64,000 bases of DNA from UBA1563 sp041667115. GTDB taxonomy: Bacteria > Bacteroidota > Ignavibacteria > Ignavibacteriales > Ignavibacteriaceae. The notes under the pieces were generated by a model that saw only the letters and a program-made list of their open reading frames with translations, ran no database searches and was not told the origin of the DNA. The stretch covers positions 1 through 64,000 of the forward strand of contig JBAYFO010000009.1 in assembly GCA_041667115.1 (NCBI GenBank), in the 5' to 3' direction. Every line of letters begins with the position of its first letter. The first letter of the stretch is position 1. Positions 6,769 through 15,217 of the stretch are shown here, piece after piece. Made by a program: the position numbers and the translations under genes.

Positions 6769-7435
6769 AATCCCGCCGGGATTCTTTCCCTGTTTTGTGT
6801 TTATGTTACCAAGATTCAATCCCGATGGGATTGTTCAGTTTTATAAAACTTCAAGCAGTTTCGGATTTTTGCAATAACCCGCCTCTGGCGGGTTAAATCT
6901 TTGTAACCTTAAACTCAACCAAAATGTACATTCCCTTAGGGAATGAATATTTCATCTCACCTAAGAAACAATTAAAGAAGTTAACTAAAGTTTTGGTTGT
7001 CGGCTTCGCCGCGCTAAGATTGAATGGATGCATGATTGAATGAAAAACATTCATCCATTCATTTTCTTTAATCATTTAATATTCTTCCCATTTTGCACAG
7101 TCAGCCGCGGTCTTTGCGGTTCGTAGCGTGCTTTGTGAGAAAAAAGAGAATTCGTTTCTCTCTTTCCATTCAACCATTCAATCATGCAATCTTTCAATCC
7201 TTCAAGTTTAGCGCGGCGTAACCGTCAACCAAAGTTTTTTTGCTCACAGAAAGGATTCTTTAGAGATAAGAAATATTCATTCCCGATGGGAATGTTAGTT
7301 GTTGGTGGGTTTATTTGTTACAAAGCATGCCATGTGCTTGCCATGGATTCAACACCTACGGTGTTGCAGAAATCCCGTAGGGATTTAATATTTGTAACAA
7401 AAGAACAAAACTAAAAAAAGAATCCCGGCGGGATT
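6769..7435. repeat. Field of short palindromes with 3-bp centres
   Basis: Perfect or near-perfect palindromes lie at 6769-6783, 6817-6833, 6875-6895, 6929-6945, 7278-7294, 7351-7365, 7370-7386 and 7421-7435. Most have the form (A/C)ATTCCC-NNN-GGGAAT(G) or AATCCC-NNN-GGGATT, with centres GAT, TTA, TAC, GTA, GCC or GGC. A lone member (AATCCCGATGGGACT) lies at 16509-16523 before serS. Stem bases are conserved and centres differ, so this is a repeat family, not one duplicated block. Function unknown. Confidence 0.8.
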
Positions 7436-7727
7436 CAATGTTTTTAATTTTGTGATAGAGATAAAAATGGGAAATGAAAATAAGACAAAAATATTCAGCC
7501 AGAGGCTGACATGTCCACCGGAGGCGGATAGGCTTGACAAAAAAAACAACAATTTAACCGAGGATTCCATTCAACCATTCAACCATTCAATCATGCAATC
7601 TTTCAATCTTGTAATTTTATAATCTTTCCCCATCCCCAAAATTTTCCTTGCTTTTATCAATTATTTCCCCATATTTTTGTAGAACAAATAAGTTCTCGTT
7701 TTTAATAACATTCTACGGAGAAATGCT

Positions 7728-8474
7728 ATGGCAGCTCAAGAAACGGGTCATGCAAAGAATGTAGCAAACTTTGAAGACCTTATTTCCTTTTGCACCGGAT
7801 ACGGTGCAAGCTACAACCCCGGTAAAACTTCACTTAAACTTTCATCATTAACCGCCCTCCATACGTTAGCCGATACTAAAATTGCGGCGGTAAACGCGGT
7901 GCAAACTCCCTGGTCTAACGCAGTAGCCGCAAGAGATATCCTTTTCAAACCCTTAAGCCCTCTTATTACCAGGGTAATTAACGCCCTCGAGTCAAGCGAT
8001 ATCCCTACGCAAGTGGTAGATAACGCAAAAACTATCGCAAGAAAAATTCAAGGAAGAAGGGCTACTCCCAAAGACACTCCGCCCCCCGCAGACCCGGAAG
8101 TGCCCGAAGAAGAAACTCCAAAAAACATCTCTGCTTCTCAGATGGGTTTCGATAACAGGATAGACAACCTTGACAAACTTATTCAACTCCTCTCGGCTCA
8201 AACCAACTATGCCCCAAACGAAACGGACTTAACTACAGCTACGTTAACTACCCTGCTGACTGATATGAAAGCCGCCAACAAACTGGTAATTAACACCTAT
8301 ACCCCTTTAAGCAATGCCCGTATTGAAAGGGATGACGTTCTTTATAAAAAAGAGACCGGGTTAGTTGATATAGCTGCCGGTGTAAAAAAATATGTAAAAA
8401 GCGTCTTCGGGGCTACAAGTCCCCAATTCAAACAAGTTAGCGGATTACTTTTTACACCGAAACTGAAAAAATAA
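7728..8474 (+). CDS. Unrecognised 248-aa protein with an internal duplication
   Basis: Not recognised. Residues about 14-105 and 146-240 look like two diverged copies of one helical domain: FEDLISFCTGYGASYNP and LDKLIQLLSAQTNYAPN; LSSLTALHTLADTKIAAVNA and LTTLLTDMKAANKLVIN; TPWSNAVAARDILF and TPLSNARIERDDVLY. A Pro/Glu-rich linker (112-133) joins them. There is no signal peptide or membrane segment. The ATG at 7728 follows CGGAG. The codon choice is richer in C-ending codons than its neighbours, suggesting high expression or foreign origin. It is isolated between two repeat fields. Confidence 0.7.
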   Translation: MAAQETGHAKNVANFEDLISFCTGYGASYNPGKTSLKLSSLTALHTLADTKIAAVNAVQTPWSNAVAARDILFKPLSPLITRVINALESSDIPTQVVDNAKTIARKIQGRRATPKDTPPPADPEVPEEETPKNISASQMGFDNRIDNLDKLIQLLSAQTNYAPNETDLTTATLTTLLTDMKAANKLVINTYTPLSNARIERDDVLYKKETGLVDIAAGVKKYVKSVFGATSPQFKQVSGLLFTPKLKK

Positions 8475-8506
8475 ATATGCCAAAAGCCATTTCGGTTAAT
8501 AAGGCG

Positions 8507-8702
8507 TATGAAAATTGATGGATTATAATAATCCATTATTTGAATAGATAGGAAATATAATAAATACCGCCTACCGGAAACCGTTAAAACGGTTCCAAAT
8601 GTTGATCTCTATTTCATTAACACCTCGATTAATCGAGGTGTTAATGGAAAGATGATAGGCAGCTAAACCGTTTTAACGGTTTTATTCAAATATTCACATA
8701 AC
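8507..8702. repeat. Decayed MITE-like copy with tripartite palindrome
   Basis: From GTATGAAAATTGATGG to ATTCACATAACTT this aligns with the interior of the element at 403-628. It includes the same three palindromes: AACCGTTAAAACGGTT (8579-8594), a 32-bp perfect palindrome (8615-8646) and AAACCGTTTTAACGGTTT (8665-8682). The outer CCCAC ends are missing. Base changes in the flanks with intact stems suggest the palindromes are kept. Confidence 0.7.
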
Positions 8703-8719
8703 TTATTAAAAAGGTGGCT

Positions 8720-9076
8720 TCCCTATTTAAGAAATACGCATCCCTATTTATAGAATAGCCGGGTGTATTTGTAAAACAAGCGGCAGTGTTTGTAAAACAG
8801 TCGAGTGTATTTGTAAAACAGTCATGTGTATTTGTAAAACAGTCATGTGTATTTGTAAAATAGTCATGAGTATTTGTAAAATAGTCATGAGTATTTGTAA
8901 AACAGTCGAGTGTATTTGTAAAACAGTCATGAGTATTTATAAAACAAGCACCCTCATTTATAAAACAACCGTATCGATTTGTAAGTGAAGCTATATGACT
9001 TTTAAACCAAGCTATATGACTTGTAAATGAGACTATGTAATTTATAACTCATCTTATGCATAACTTGTAATTGAAT
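8720..9076. repeat. Minisatellite, 17 x 21 bp
   Basis: Seventeen consecutive units of exactly 21 bp; the central ones read TGTGTATTTGTAAAACAGTC plus A. No insertion or deletion breaks the register over 357 bp. The core ATTTGTAAAAC is conserved and the ends of the array are most diverged. The plus frame gives a heptapeptide close to xVFVKQS, but several units carry TAG or TGA in that frame. The minus frame is open for 60 codons as MTVLQIH-like heptapeptides without a plausible gene start. It could be a decayed repeat-protein gene, a repeated binding site, or plain satellite DNA. Confidence 0.9.
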
Positions 9077-9078
9077 AG

Positions 9079-9098
9079 CCCCGACATTTATGTCGGGG
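9079..9098. repeat. Perfect hairpin
   Basis: CCCCGACAT and ATGTCGGGG form a 9-bp stem around TT. It directly follows the minisatellite. No T tract follows, so it is not a clear terminator. Confidence 0.6.
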
Positions 9099-9181
9099 AT
9101 CAAATCAACAAGAAGTTCCGGGGCTTTAGCCCAATTTTAGCAATTATTTTGGCTAAAGCCATTTGCTTTTTTGCTTATTCT

Positions 9182-9368
9182 CCCACGACCTGAAGAGGCT
9201 GTGTGAAAATCATTTAGCAAGGGGCTGAACTCAACCCCAACCCCTTCTCTTGAAAAGAGAAAGGGCTAAAAAAGGCGAAATTCAAAGTCCCTCTCTTTTT
9301 AAGAGAGGGATTTAGGGTGAGTTCAGTGCTTCTTAATGAATATTAACATAGCCTCTGAAGGTCGTGGC
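9182..9368. mobile_element. MITE-like element, copy 2
   Basis: The left end CCCACGACCTGAAGAGGCTG and the reverse complement of the right end (CCACGACCTTCAGAGGCTAT) form imperfect inverted repeats of about 31 bp that match the termini of the element at 403-628. The interior differs. It is itself a nested inverted repeat, with GGGGCTGAACTCAACCCCAA paired to the later GGGTGAGTTCAGTGCTT, and CCCTTTCTCTTTTC-like arms. Same ends with different cores suggests mobilisation in trans by one transposase, not present here. Confidence 0.55.
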
Positions 9369-9533
9369 AATTTAAAATACTATTCTGCATAAGGTAATTT
9401 ATAATTTAACCTTTACAATTTATAAAATGGGGTTAATTTCCTCTATTCATAGCCTATCAACTGCCACTTTTTAGAATAGAAAAAAGAGATTGCTAAAAAA
9501 GGATGCTTTTCAACTTTGGTTTAGATGTGCAAA

Positions 9534-9920
9534 TTATTCTTCCGGCTCTAGCGGATTGAAGAGATTCGGTGAGATTTTAATTTGATCAATTATTTTTTTT
9601 ACTTTTGCCTTCATAAAAACAATGTCGTTGTTAATTATATCCCACACAATTTTAGTATCGATCCCAAAATATTCATGGATTAAGATATTTCTAAGCGCTA
9701 TTATTTCAGGCCATTCTATTTCCGGGTTGAGTTTTTTGAAATTTGGGGTGAGATGGTTTGCCGCTTCGCCAATAATTTCTAATTGTTTTACACAAGCATA
9801 CTGCATCATGGAGTTAGATTTAAAAATATCGTAAGATACTTTGTGGATGTACAATTCAATTTCAAGAATTGCATCAAAGATATGCTGTATCCGTGCGTTA
9901 TCGCCAAGTTTATTTCTCAT
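9534..9920 (-). CDS. hepT: HepT-like ribonuclease toxin
   Basis: 128 aa, HEPN/DUF86 family. The RX4-6HXY active-site motif is visible as RNILIHEY at about residues 77-84, with EIIGEAANHL before it. In characterised pairs HepT is an RNase whose HEPN site is silenced by adenylylation of the motif tyrosine by the partner MntA. The start overlaps the end of mntA by 11 bp, indicating translational coupling. The order mntA then hepT is standard. It lies at the edge of the repeat-rich accessory region. Confidence 0.85.
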   Translation of the reverse strand: MRNKLGDNARIQHIFDAILEIELYIHKVSYDIFKSNSMMQYACVKQLEIIGEAANHLTPNFKKLNPEIEWPEIIALRNILIHEYFGIDTKIVWDIINNDIVFMKAKVKKIIDQIKISPNLFNPLEPEE

Positions 9921-10197
9921 AGATCAACACTTTGTCTGCATCAATAAAAGGGCGGATATATTTGGAAACACTGTTGCCCGTAACAAGGTCGACTTTTCTT
10001 TTTAAGAGATCTTCCAACTCTAACTGCATCCGCACAAATCCCAACCCTATCGGCTGAGAATAATCTAATTCAACCAGAATGTCTATATCACTCTGTGCAT
10101 CTTCTTCGTTGCGGGAAGCAGAACCAAATAAATAGGCTCTGGTTACGGGTTTGTTTCTAAAACAACTTGCTATCTTTTCTGAAAAATCATTACTCAT
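9910..10197 (-). CDS. mntA: MntA-like nucleotidyltransferase antitoxin
   Basis: 95 aa, minimal nucleotidyltransferase. The catalytic GSX10DXD motif is visible as GSASRNEEDAQSDIDILVEL (about residues 25-44), with a further acidic residue expected in the C-terminal half (IDADK). Family knowledge: it transfers AMP to the HepT tyrosine and so acts as antitoxin. It is the first gene of a two-gene unit with the HepT gene. Confidence 0.85.
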   Translation of the reverse strand: MSNDFSEKIASCFRNKPVTRAYLFGSASRNEEDAQSDIDILVELDYSQPIGLGFVRMQLELEDLLKRKVDLVTGNSVSKYIRPFIDADKVLIYEK

Positions 10198-10365
10198 GGT
10201 TTTACTTGTTTTGTTATTATCACCATGTTAAAAATAAATGAAAACATCTTTAAAAACACTATACTAATATCATTTATGAGGAACAGCATCACTCTTCTCT
10301 TTCTACGATATGATTTCCCAACAGCATAAAACGAACTTTTCGATGGGGTCTCCTCCTTCTTTTGC

Positions 10366-12156
10366 TTACCCGGCTTTGCTTATCTCCTGGTCTTTATATT
10401 GCAATTGATATAATCTGTAATAGATTCCCCGTTTTGCAAGCAGCTCCTGATGATTTCCGGTCTCCTTTATTTCCCCTTTATGCATTACAAGTATTTTATT
10501 TGCGTTCTGTATTGTAGAAAGCCGGTGAGCAATAACTATTGCGGTTCTCCCCACAAGAAGTTTTTCTATTGCCTGCCGGATAAGTATCTCCGTCTCCGTA
10601 TCAACACTTGAAGTTGCTTCATCTAAAATTAAAATTTGGGGATTAAATGCCAGCGCCCGCGCGAATGAGATCAATTGCTTTTGTCCTACGCTTAGCGTTG
10701 CTCCCCGTTCCTTAACCTCTTCATCATATTTCTTCGGAAGCAGTTGAATAAACTTATCCGCTCCAACAAGTTCTGCCGCGCGATGAATTTGTTCGTCGGT
10801 AATCTCCCGGTTATTCATCCCTATATTTGATTTAATCGTTCCCGAAAAAAGATAAACATCCTGCAATACAATAGAAATCTGTCTCCGCAGTTCGTGTTTA
10901 TCAAGTTCACGAATATCAATGCCGTCAACGCGAATGCATCCGCTGTTAATATCATAAAAACGTGTGAGGATATTGATGATACTTGTCTTCCCCGCACCTG
11001 TAGCCCCAACAATAGCCACAGTTTCACCGGGATTAACATCCAATGAAATATTCTTTAGAACGAATTCATCTTTATTATATGCGAAGGAAACATCTTTAAA
11101 AGAAATTGAACCCTTAACCGAATGAAGAAATTTCGGTTCCTCCGGATTTTTAATAAACGTTTCATCATCAAGCAATTTAAAAACTCTTTCGGAAGAAGCC
11201 ATTGCCGTCTGCATGATATTATATTTTTCGGAAAGGTCGCGTATCGGGCGGAAAAACATTTCCGTGTATTGAAGAAACGCGAAGAGCGTTCCAAGCGTAA
11301 GCACATGGTGTACAACTTCGCCGCCGCCGTACCAAATAATTAATGCAAGAGCGATAGAACTAACAAATTCCACCGAAGGATAAAAGACTGCATAATAAAA
11401 AATCGATTCAACGTTTGCTTTTTTATGGTCGCCGTTAATGCCTGAAAACTTTTGCAGTTCCTCTTTCTCTTTATGAAAAAGCTGCATTACGGAAACTCCG
11501 GTGATATGTTCCTGCATGTAGGAATTTAATCTTGCAAGATGAAACCGTACGTCGCGGTAGTTCTCGCGGACCTTTCTTCTAAAAAGAAACGTCCCGTAAA
11601 TAAGTACCGGTAAAATTGAAAGGGAAACGAAAGACAATTTCCAATCCATAAAAAACATAAAACCAAGTATCCAGAAAATGATAAACACATCACTAAAGAT
11701 CATAATGATGCCGGATGAGAAGAGTTCGTTTAGCGATTCGATATCATTGGTTACGCGGGTAACAAGTCTTCCTATCGGGGTCTTATCAAAAAATTTAATA
11801 GCGAGCCGCTGTGTGTGCGAAAACAATTTCATACGGATATCGTAAATGGTCTTTTGTCCCAAATACTGTGTGTAGTAGGTTAGCAGATACTGTATTGCCG
11901 ATTGAAAAAACAACGTTGCAAATAAAGCGATCGTTATCCAGAGTAATCCGGTAAAGTTTTTATTGGCGATATAATCATCGATTGCTATTTTAGTTAAGTA
12001 GGGGCGCAAAGGACCCAGCGCTGCAACAACAATATTGAGCAGAATTGCAAAGATTACATAACGCTTATATGGTTTAATGAACGTTAATAACCGCTTCATC
12101 AACTTTGCGTCGTATGCCTTACCGAGTATTTCGTCGTCGTTCTTAATTTGTGCCAT
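10366..12156 (-). CDS. ABC exporter half-transporter, catalytic-site subunit (BmrD/YheH-like)
   Basis: 596 aa from the ATG at 12156 (MAQIKNDDEILGK); an earlier in-frame ATG at 12207 would add 17 residues and is less likely. Six transmembrane helices (about 20-310) precede a nucleotide-binding domain with Walker A GATGAGKTS, Q-loop LQDVYLFSG, signature LSVGQKQL, Walker B ILILDEATSSVD with the catalytic Glu, and H-loop IAHRLST. LSVGQ plus an intact Glu is the pattern of the BmrD partner in heterodimeric multidrug or lipid exporters. Its partner is the 13355-15103 gene. A dehydrogenase gene and a 177-bp gap with a heptamer repeat separate them. Confidence 0.88.
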   Translation of the reverse strand: MAQIKNDDEILGKAYDAKLMKRLLTFIKPYKRYVIFAILLNIVVAALGPLRPYLTKIAIDDYIANKNFTGLLWITIALFATLFFQSAIQYLLTYYTQYLGQKTIYDIRMKLFSHTQRLAIKFFDKTPIGRLVTRVTNDIESLNELFSSGIIMIFSDVFIIFWILGFMFFMDWKLSFVSLSILPVLIYGTFLFRRKVRENYRDVRFHLARLNSYMQEHITGVSVMQLFHKEKEELQKFSGINGDHKKANVESIFYYAVFYPSVEFVSSIALALIIWYGGGEVVHHVLTLGTLFAFLQYTEMFFRPIRDLSEKYNIMQTAMASSERVFKLLDDETFIKNPEEPKFLHSVKGSISFKDVSFAYNKDEFVLKNISLDVNPGETVAIVGATGAGKTSIINILTRFYDINSGCIRVDGIDIRELDKHELRRQISIVLQDVYLFSGTIKSNIGMNNREITDEQIHRAAELVGADKFIQLLPKKYDEEVKERGATLSVGQKQLISFARALAFNPQILILDEATSSVDTETEILIRQAIEKLLVGRTAIVIAHRLSTIQNANKILVMHKGEIKETGNHQELLAKRGIYYRLYQLQYKDQEISKAG

Positions 12157-12241
12157 TAAATATTCTCTTAATCCTAACCCGGATAAACCGGAAATCACAA
12201 AAAGCAAATATCAAAAAACAATGTTCTTTTGAATCTTTTCA

Positions 12242-12297
12242 CTTTTGAATTTTGAACTTATTCGTTATTTGTCATTTGTAATTTGTCTTTTGTTATT
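12242..12297. repeat. Heptanucleotide tandem repeat, 8 units
   Basis: Eight in-register 7-bp units: CTTTTGA, ATTTTGA, ACTTATT, CGTTATT, TGTCATT, TGTAATT, TGTCTTT, TGTTATT. It lies in the gap between the dehydrogenase gene and the downstream ABC transporter gene, upstream of the latter's start. Confidence 0.75.
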
Positions 12298-12333
12298 TCT
12301 TCCAAGCTCTACTCGAACTTAAGTGATAAGCTC

Positions 12334-13344
12334 CTATACTACTTTATGATAATTTTCTTTAGTAATAAATGATTTAATGTTTCTAATTGTCGTATCCAAT
12401 ATTCTTTCAACCGCTTCATACGAATCAAACGCCATGTGCGGTGTGATGATAACATTTTCTCTGCGGAGTAAAATATTCCTTTTCATGCTTGCTTCAAGAT
12501 GTTCAAGCGAAACATTCTTCGTCAGCATTTGATTTTCTTCAAGCGCTAACTCTTCTCCTTCAAACACATCAAGCCCTGCGCCGCCAAAGATGCCGTTATC
12601 AATAGCGTAATAAAGGGCGGAAGGTTCAATTATTCCGCTTCGTGCAGTGTTGATGAATAAAGCCCCTTTCTTTACAAGGTGAATGTTGCGCATATTAATA
12701 AGGTAACGCGTCTGTTCGGTGTATGGACAGTGAAGCGTGAGCACATCGGAATTCGCAAGAAGTTCTTCAAGAGGAACATATTTCAGATCAAGCAATTCTT
12801 TCATCATATGATTTTCATTCTGGTCGAACGCCAGCACCTTCATCCCAAAACCTTTTGCCATTTTAATAACGTGCATGCCAATGCTTCCCGCACCGATGAT
12901 CCCAAGCGTTTTATTCTTCAGATCAAATCCGCGCAACCCTTCAAGCGAATAGTTGCCTTGAACCGTGCGCACATAAGCTTTGTGGAGATTCCTCGACAGC
13001 GCCAGAATTAACGCGAAGGTATGTTCCGCAACGGTGTTCTCTCCGTAAAAGGGGACGTTACAGACAGAAATTTTATTTTTCTGCGCTGCCTTTAAGTTGA
13101 TGTGATTAAATCCTGTGCTGCGCGTAGCAATAAGTTTTAATTTCTTCGCTTTATCAATGATCTCCTGCGTGATCTTAGAATAAATGAAGATTGAAACGAC
13201 GTCAGCATCTTTTATTAAAGAGACATTTTCTTCGTCAAGTTTTTCTTTATAAAAAAAGAGATCGAAAGTAGTATCAAATTGTCTTTTTAGATACTTCTTT
13301 TCATCCGGAGTTATTTCGAAGAAAGCGATTTTTATCTTTGCCAT
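12334..13344 (-). CDS. D-isomer-specific 2-hydroxyacid dehydrogenase
   Basis: 336 aa from the ATG at 13344 (MAKIKIAFFEITPDEKKYL), which has GGAGAAAAGT upstream; a longer frame back to 13479 overlaps the upstream ABC gene and is not used. The NAD-binding motif is GAGSIGMHVIKMAKGFGMKV (about 151-170). The catalytic set of the family is visible: Arg in NTARSGII, Glu in LDVFEGEE and His in ITPHMAFDSYEA. The protein resembles D-lactate dehydrogenases (NAD-dependent pyruvate/D-lactate) more than phosphoglycerate dehydrogenases, as it lacks an ACT domain; the substrate is not certain. It starts 10 bp after the upstream ABC gene, so they are probably co-transcribed. Confidence 0.85.
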   Translation of the reverse strand: MAKIKIAFFEITPDEKKYLKRQFDTTFDLFFYKEKLDEENVSLIKDADVVSIFIYSKITQEIIDKAKKLKLIATRSTGFNHINLKAAQKNKISVCNVPFYGENTVAEHTFALILALSRNLHKAYVRTVQGNYSLEGLRGFDLKNKTLGIIGAGSIGMHVIKMAKGFGMKVLAFDQNENHMMKELLDLKYVPLEELLANSDVLTLHCPYTEQTRYLINMRNIHLVKKGALFINTARSGIIEPSALYYAIDNGIFGGAGLDVFEGEELALEENQMLTKNVSLEHLEASMKRNILLRRENVIITPHMAFDSYEAVERILDTTIRNIKSFITKENYHKVV

Positions 13345-13354
13345 ACTTTTCTCC

Positions 13355-15103
13355 TTAATTAAATTCTTCAATTTCTTTTTCAAGTAGTTGTTTATAATAG
13401 ATATCGGCGTACAATTTGTTAAGCGCAAGAAGCTCATCGTGTGTACCTTGTTCTGCAATCGTACCTTTATCAAGCACAACTATCTTATCTGCATCTTTTA
13501 CAGTCGAAATGCGGTGACTAATAATGATGCTTGTCCGTTCTTTCATAAACGCTTTTAAGTTTTTTAGAATTTCCTCTTCCGTGTGTGTATCAACGGCGGA
13601 GAAAGAATCATCAAGAATAAGAATTTTCGGATCAATCACCAGTGCGCGTGCGATGGTTGCGCGCTGTTTTTGTCCTCCTGAAAGAGTAATGCCCCTTTCC
13701 CCGATTATCGTTTCATATCCATTAGGAAAATCTTTTACATCCTTATCAAACTGTGCAATGCGGGAAACTTCCATCATCTTCTCGTGATCTTCCTCCTTCA
13801 ATCCGTAACATAAATTCTTTGTAATTGAATCGGAGAAAAGAAAAGATTCCTGCTGCACCAGTCCGATTTGCCTGCGCAAGGTTGCAAAAGGAATTTTATT
13901 TATCGGAGTATCATCAATTAAAATTTCCCCATCGGTAACATCATATAAGCGGGGAAGTAAATTGATCAGCGTTGTTTTGCCCGCGCCGGTTAACCCCATT
14001 ATTGCAAGCGTAGTTCCAACCGGGATCTCAAGATTTATTTTGTTTAAAACTTTCGGAAGATTTTCGTTATAGCTGAACGAGACATTTTTAAAGGTGATTT
14101 TCCCATTCAACTCTTTTACCGAGAAATCTGTTATCTCAGACTCTTCAACTTCAAACGGTTCGGCAAGAATTTTATTCAACCTTTTCATGCTTGCTTCTGC
14201 TTGTTGAATAATATTGATGACCCACCCGAATGCAATGATAGGCCAGATCAAAAGTCCTAAATAAATGATCAGTGCGGTAATATCGCCAAGCATCAATTGA
14301 TTCTTAATCACTTCCGAACCGCCCACCCAAATAACAATGATGATGGATAATCCGGTTATCAGAAAAAGTATCGGCTGAAACAATGCCTGGATTTTTACAA
14401 GGTTCATGTTTCTGTTCAGGTAATCTTTGCTTAGCGCAGCGAACTCATCAATTTCACTCTCTTCGCGAACGTAAGATTTTATTACTCTCATCCCCGAATA
14501 ATTTTCCTGCGCTTTTGTGGTAAGTTCAGAAAACTTTTCTTGTATTGCGGTAAAGCGGGCATGAATTTTTTTCCCGATTACATAAATCAGGTAAGATAAA
14601 AACGGTAGAGGCAGCAGAGAATAGAGTGTAACCGATACATCAATCGAAAGCATTATCCAGATAACAATAAGTAGACGAATACCGGTATCAATGGTGTACA
14701 TAACCGCCGGACCAATAAACATTCGCACCGCGTTAATGTCGTTAGTGGCGTGCGCCATAATGTTTCCGGTTGAATTATTTTGGAAATAGCGTAGCGGCAG
14801 CCGCTGCACGTGTGCCCAAAAGTCCTGGCGAAGATCAAATTCAATTTCGCGCGATACAACAATTATTGTTTGACGAATTAAGAATCTAAAAAATCCCGAA
14901 ATTAGCGATGCGCCGGCAATGATTAAGCCATACTTGATTAATGTTTGATGAGAAAGGGAATGCTGCAGATCATTTATCGCATCTTTTATTGCAATAGGAA
15001 TATACGTTGAAAAACCGTTTGAGATGAGGATGAAGAGAATTCCCCAAAAGATTTTAGTCTTATACCGGACAAAATATTTTTTAAGAGATTTAAGGTTAGT
15101 CAT
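13355..15103 (-). CDS. ABC exporter half-transporter, degenerate-site subunit (BmrC/YheI-like)
   Basis: 582 aa. It has six transmembrane helices (about 18-300), then Walker A GLTGAGKTTL, Q-loop VQQESFLFSD, signature LSGGQKQRATIARAL, Walker B ILILDDSFSAVD and H-loop ISHRIST. The Walker B is followed by Asp where the catalytic Glu normally sits, which marks the degenerate-site subunit of heterodimeric exporters such as BmrCD and TM287/288. The complementary subunit (10366-12156) has the Glu and a modified LSVGQ signature, so the two genes form a consistent pair. Probably exports hydrophobic compounds or lipids; the substrate is not predictable. Confidence 0.88.
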   Translation of the reverse strand: MTNLKSLKKYFVRYKTKIFWGILFILISNGFSTYIPIAIKDAINDLQHSLSHQTLIKYGLIIAGASLISGFFRFLIRQTIIVVSREIEFDLRQDFWAHVQRLPLRYFQNNSTGNIMAHATNDINAVRMFIGPAVMYTIDTGIRLLIVIWIMLSIDVSVTLYSLLPLPFLSYLIYVIGKKIHARFTAIQEKFSELTTKAQENYSGMRVIKSYVREESEIDEFAALSKDYLNRNMNLVKIQALFQPILFLITGLSIIIVIWVGGSEVIKNQLMLGDITALIIYLGLLIWPIIAFGWVINIIQQAEASMKRLNKILAEPFEVEESEITDFSVKELNGKITFKNVSFSYNENLPKVLNKINLEIPVGTTLAIMGLTGAGKTTLINLLPRLYDVTDGEILIDDTPINKIPFATLRRQIGLVQQESFLFSDSITKNLCYGLKEEDHEKMMEVSRIAQFDKDVKDFPNGYETIIGERGITLSGGQKQRATIARALVIDPKILILDDSFSAVDTHTEEEILKNLKAFMKERTSIIISHRISTVKDADKIVVLDKGTIAEQGTHDELLALNKLYADIYYKQLLEKEIEEFN

Positions 15104-15217
15104 TTAGTTCTTAATGGCAAATAAATTTTTATTAAACAGTATTTAATCGTGTCTTTTATTGGATCAGCCGATAAACAGACTATTCTCTTTTCAACTTAAG
15201 TTAATTCACTTAACGTA

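Larger units (their letters stand above)
6073..7727. other. 1.65-kb non-coding repeat field
   Basis: No convincing gene is present. It holds a 9-copy heptanucleotide repeat (6569-6631), at least eight short palindromes of the CCC-NNN-GGG type (6769-7435), a TCAGCC/GGCTGA hairpin (7495-7509), and stretches of low-complexity ATTCAACCATTCAATCATGCAATC text at 7170-7200 and 7567-7610. The last 40 bp before 7728 include a GGAG ribosome binding site for the next gene. Confidence 0.7.
8475..9533. other. 1.06-kb non-coding repeat field
   Basis: No gene is supported. In order it holds a decayed MITE-like copy (8507-8702), a 21-bp minisatellite (8720-9076), a perfect hairpin (9079-9098), a pair of GGCTTTAGCC/GGCTAAAGCC palindromes (about 9125-9166), a second complete MITE-like element (9182-9368), and about 160 bp of plain AT-rich sequence before the HepT gene. 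Confidence 0.7.

Noticed and set aside
6893..7075. 60-codon minus-strand reading frame in the repeat field
   Set aside because: It is made of palindrome and low-complexity text, has no ribosome binding site and no recognisable protein pattern.
8748..8930. 60-codon minus-strand frame encoding MTVLQIH repeats
   Set aside because: It is the open frame of the 21-bp minisatellite; strict periodicity explains it and no gene start signal is present. Kept as a repeat only.
8720..9076. CRISPR array
   Set aside because: Units are directly adjacent 21-bp repeats with no unique spacers, and there are no cas genes in the window.
13345..13479. N-terminal extension of the 2-hydroxyacid dehydrogenase
   Set aside because: It overlaps the upstream ABC transporter gene out of frame, while the ATG at 13344 has a good ribosome binding site and matches the family start.
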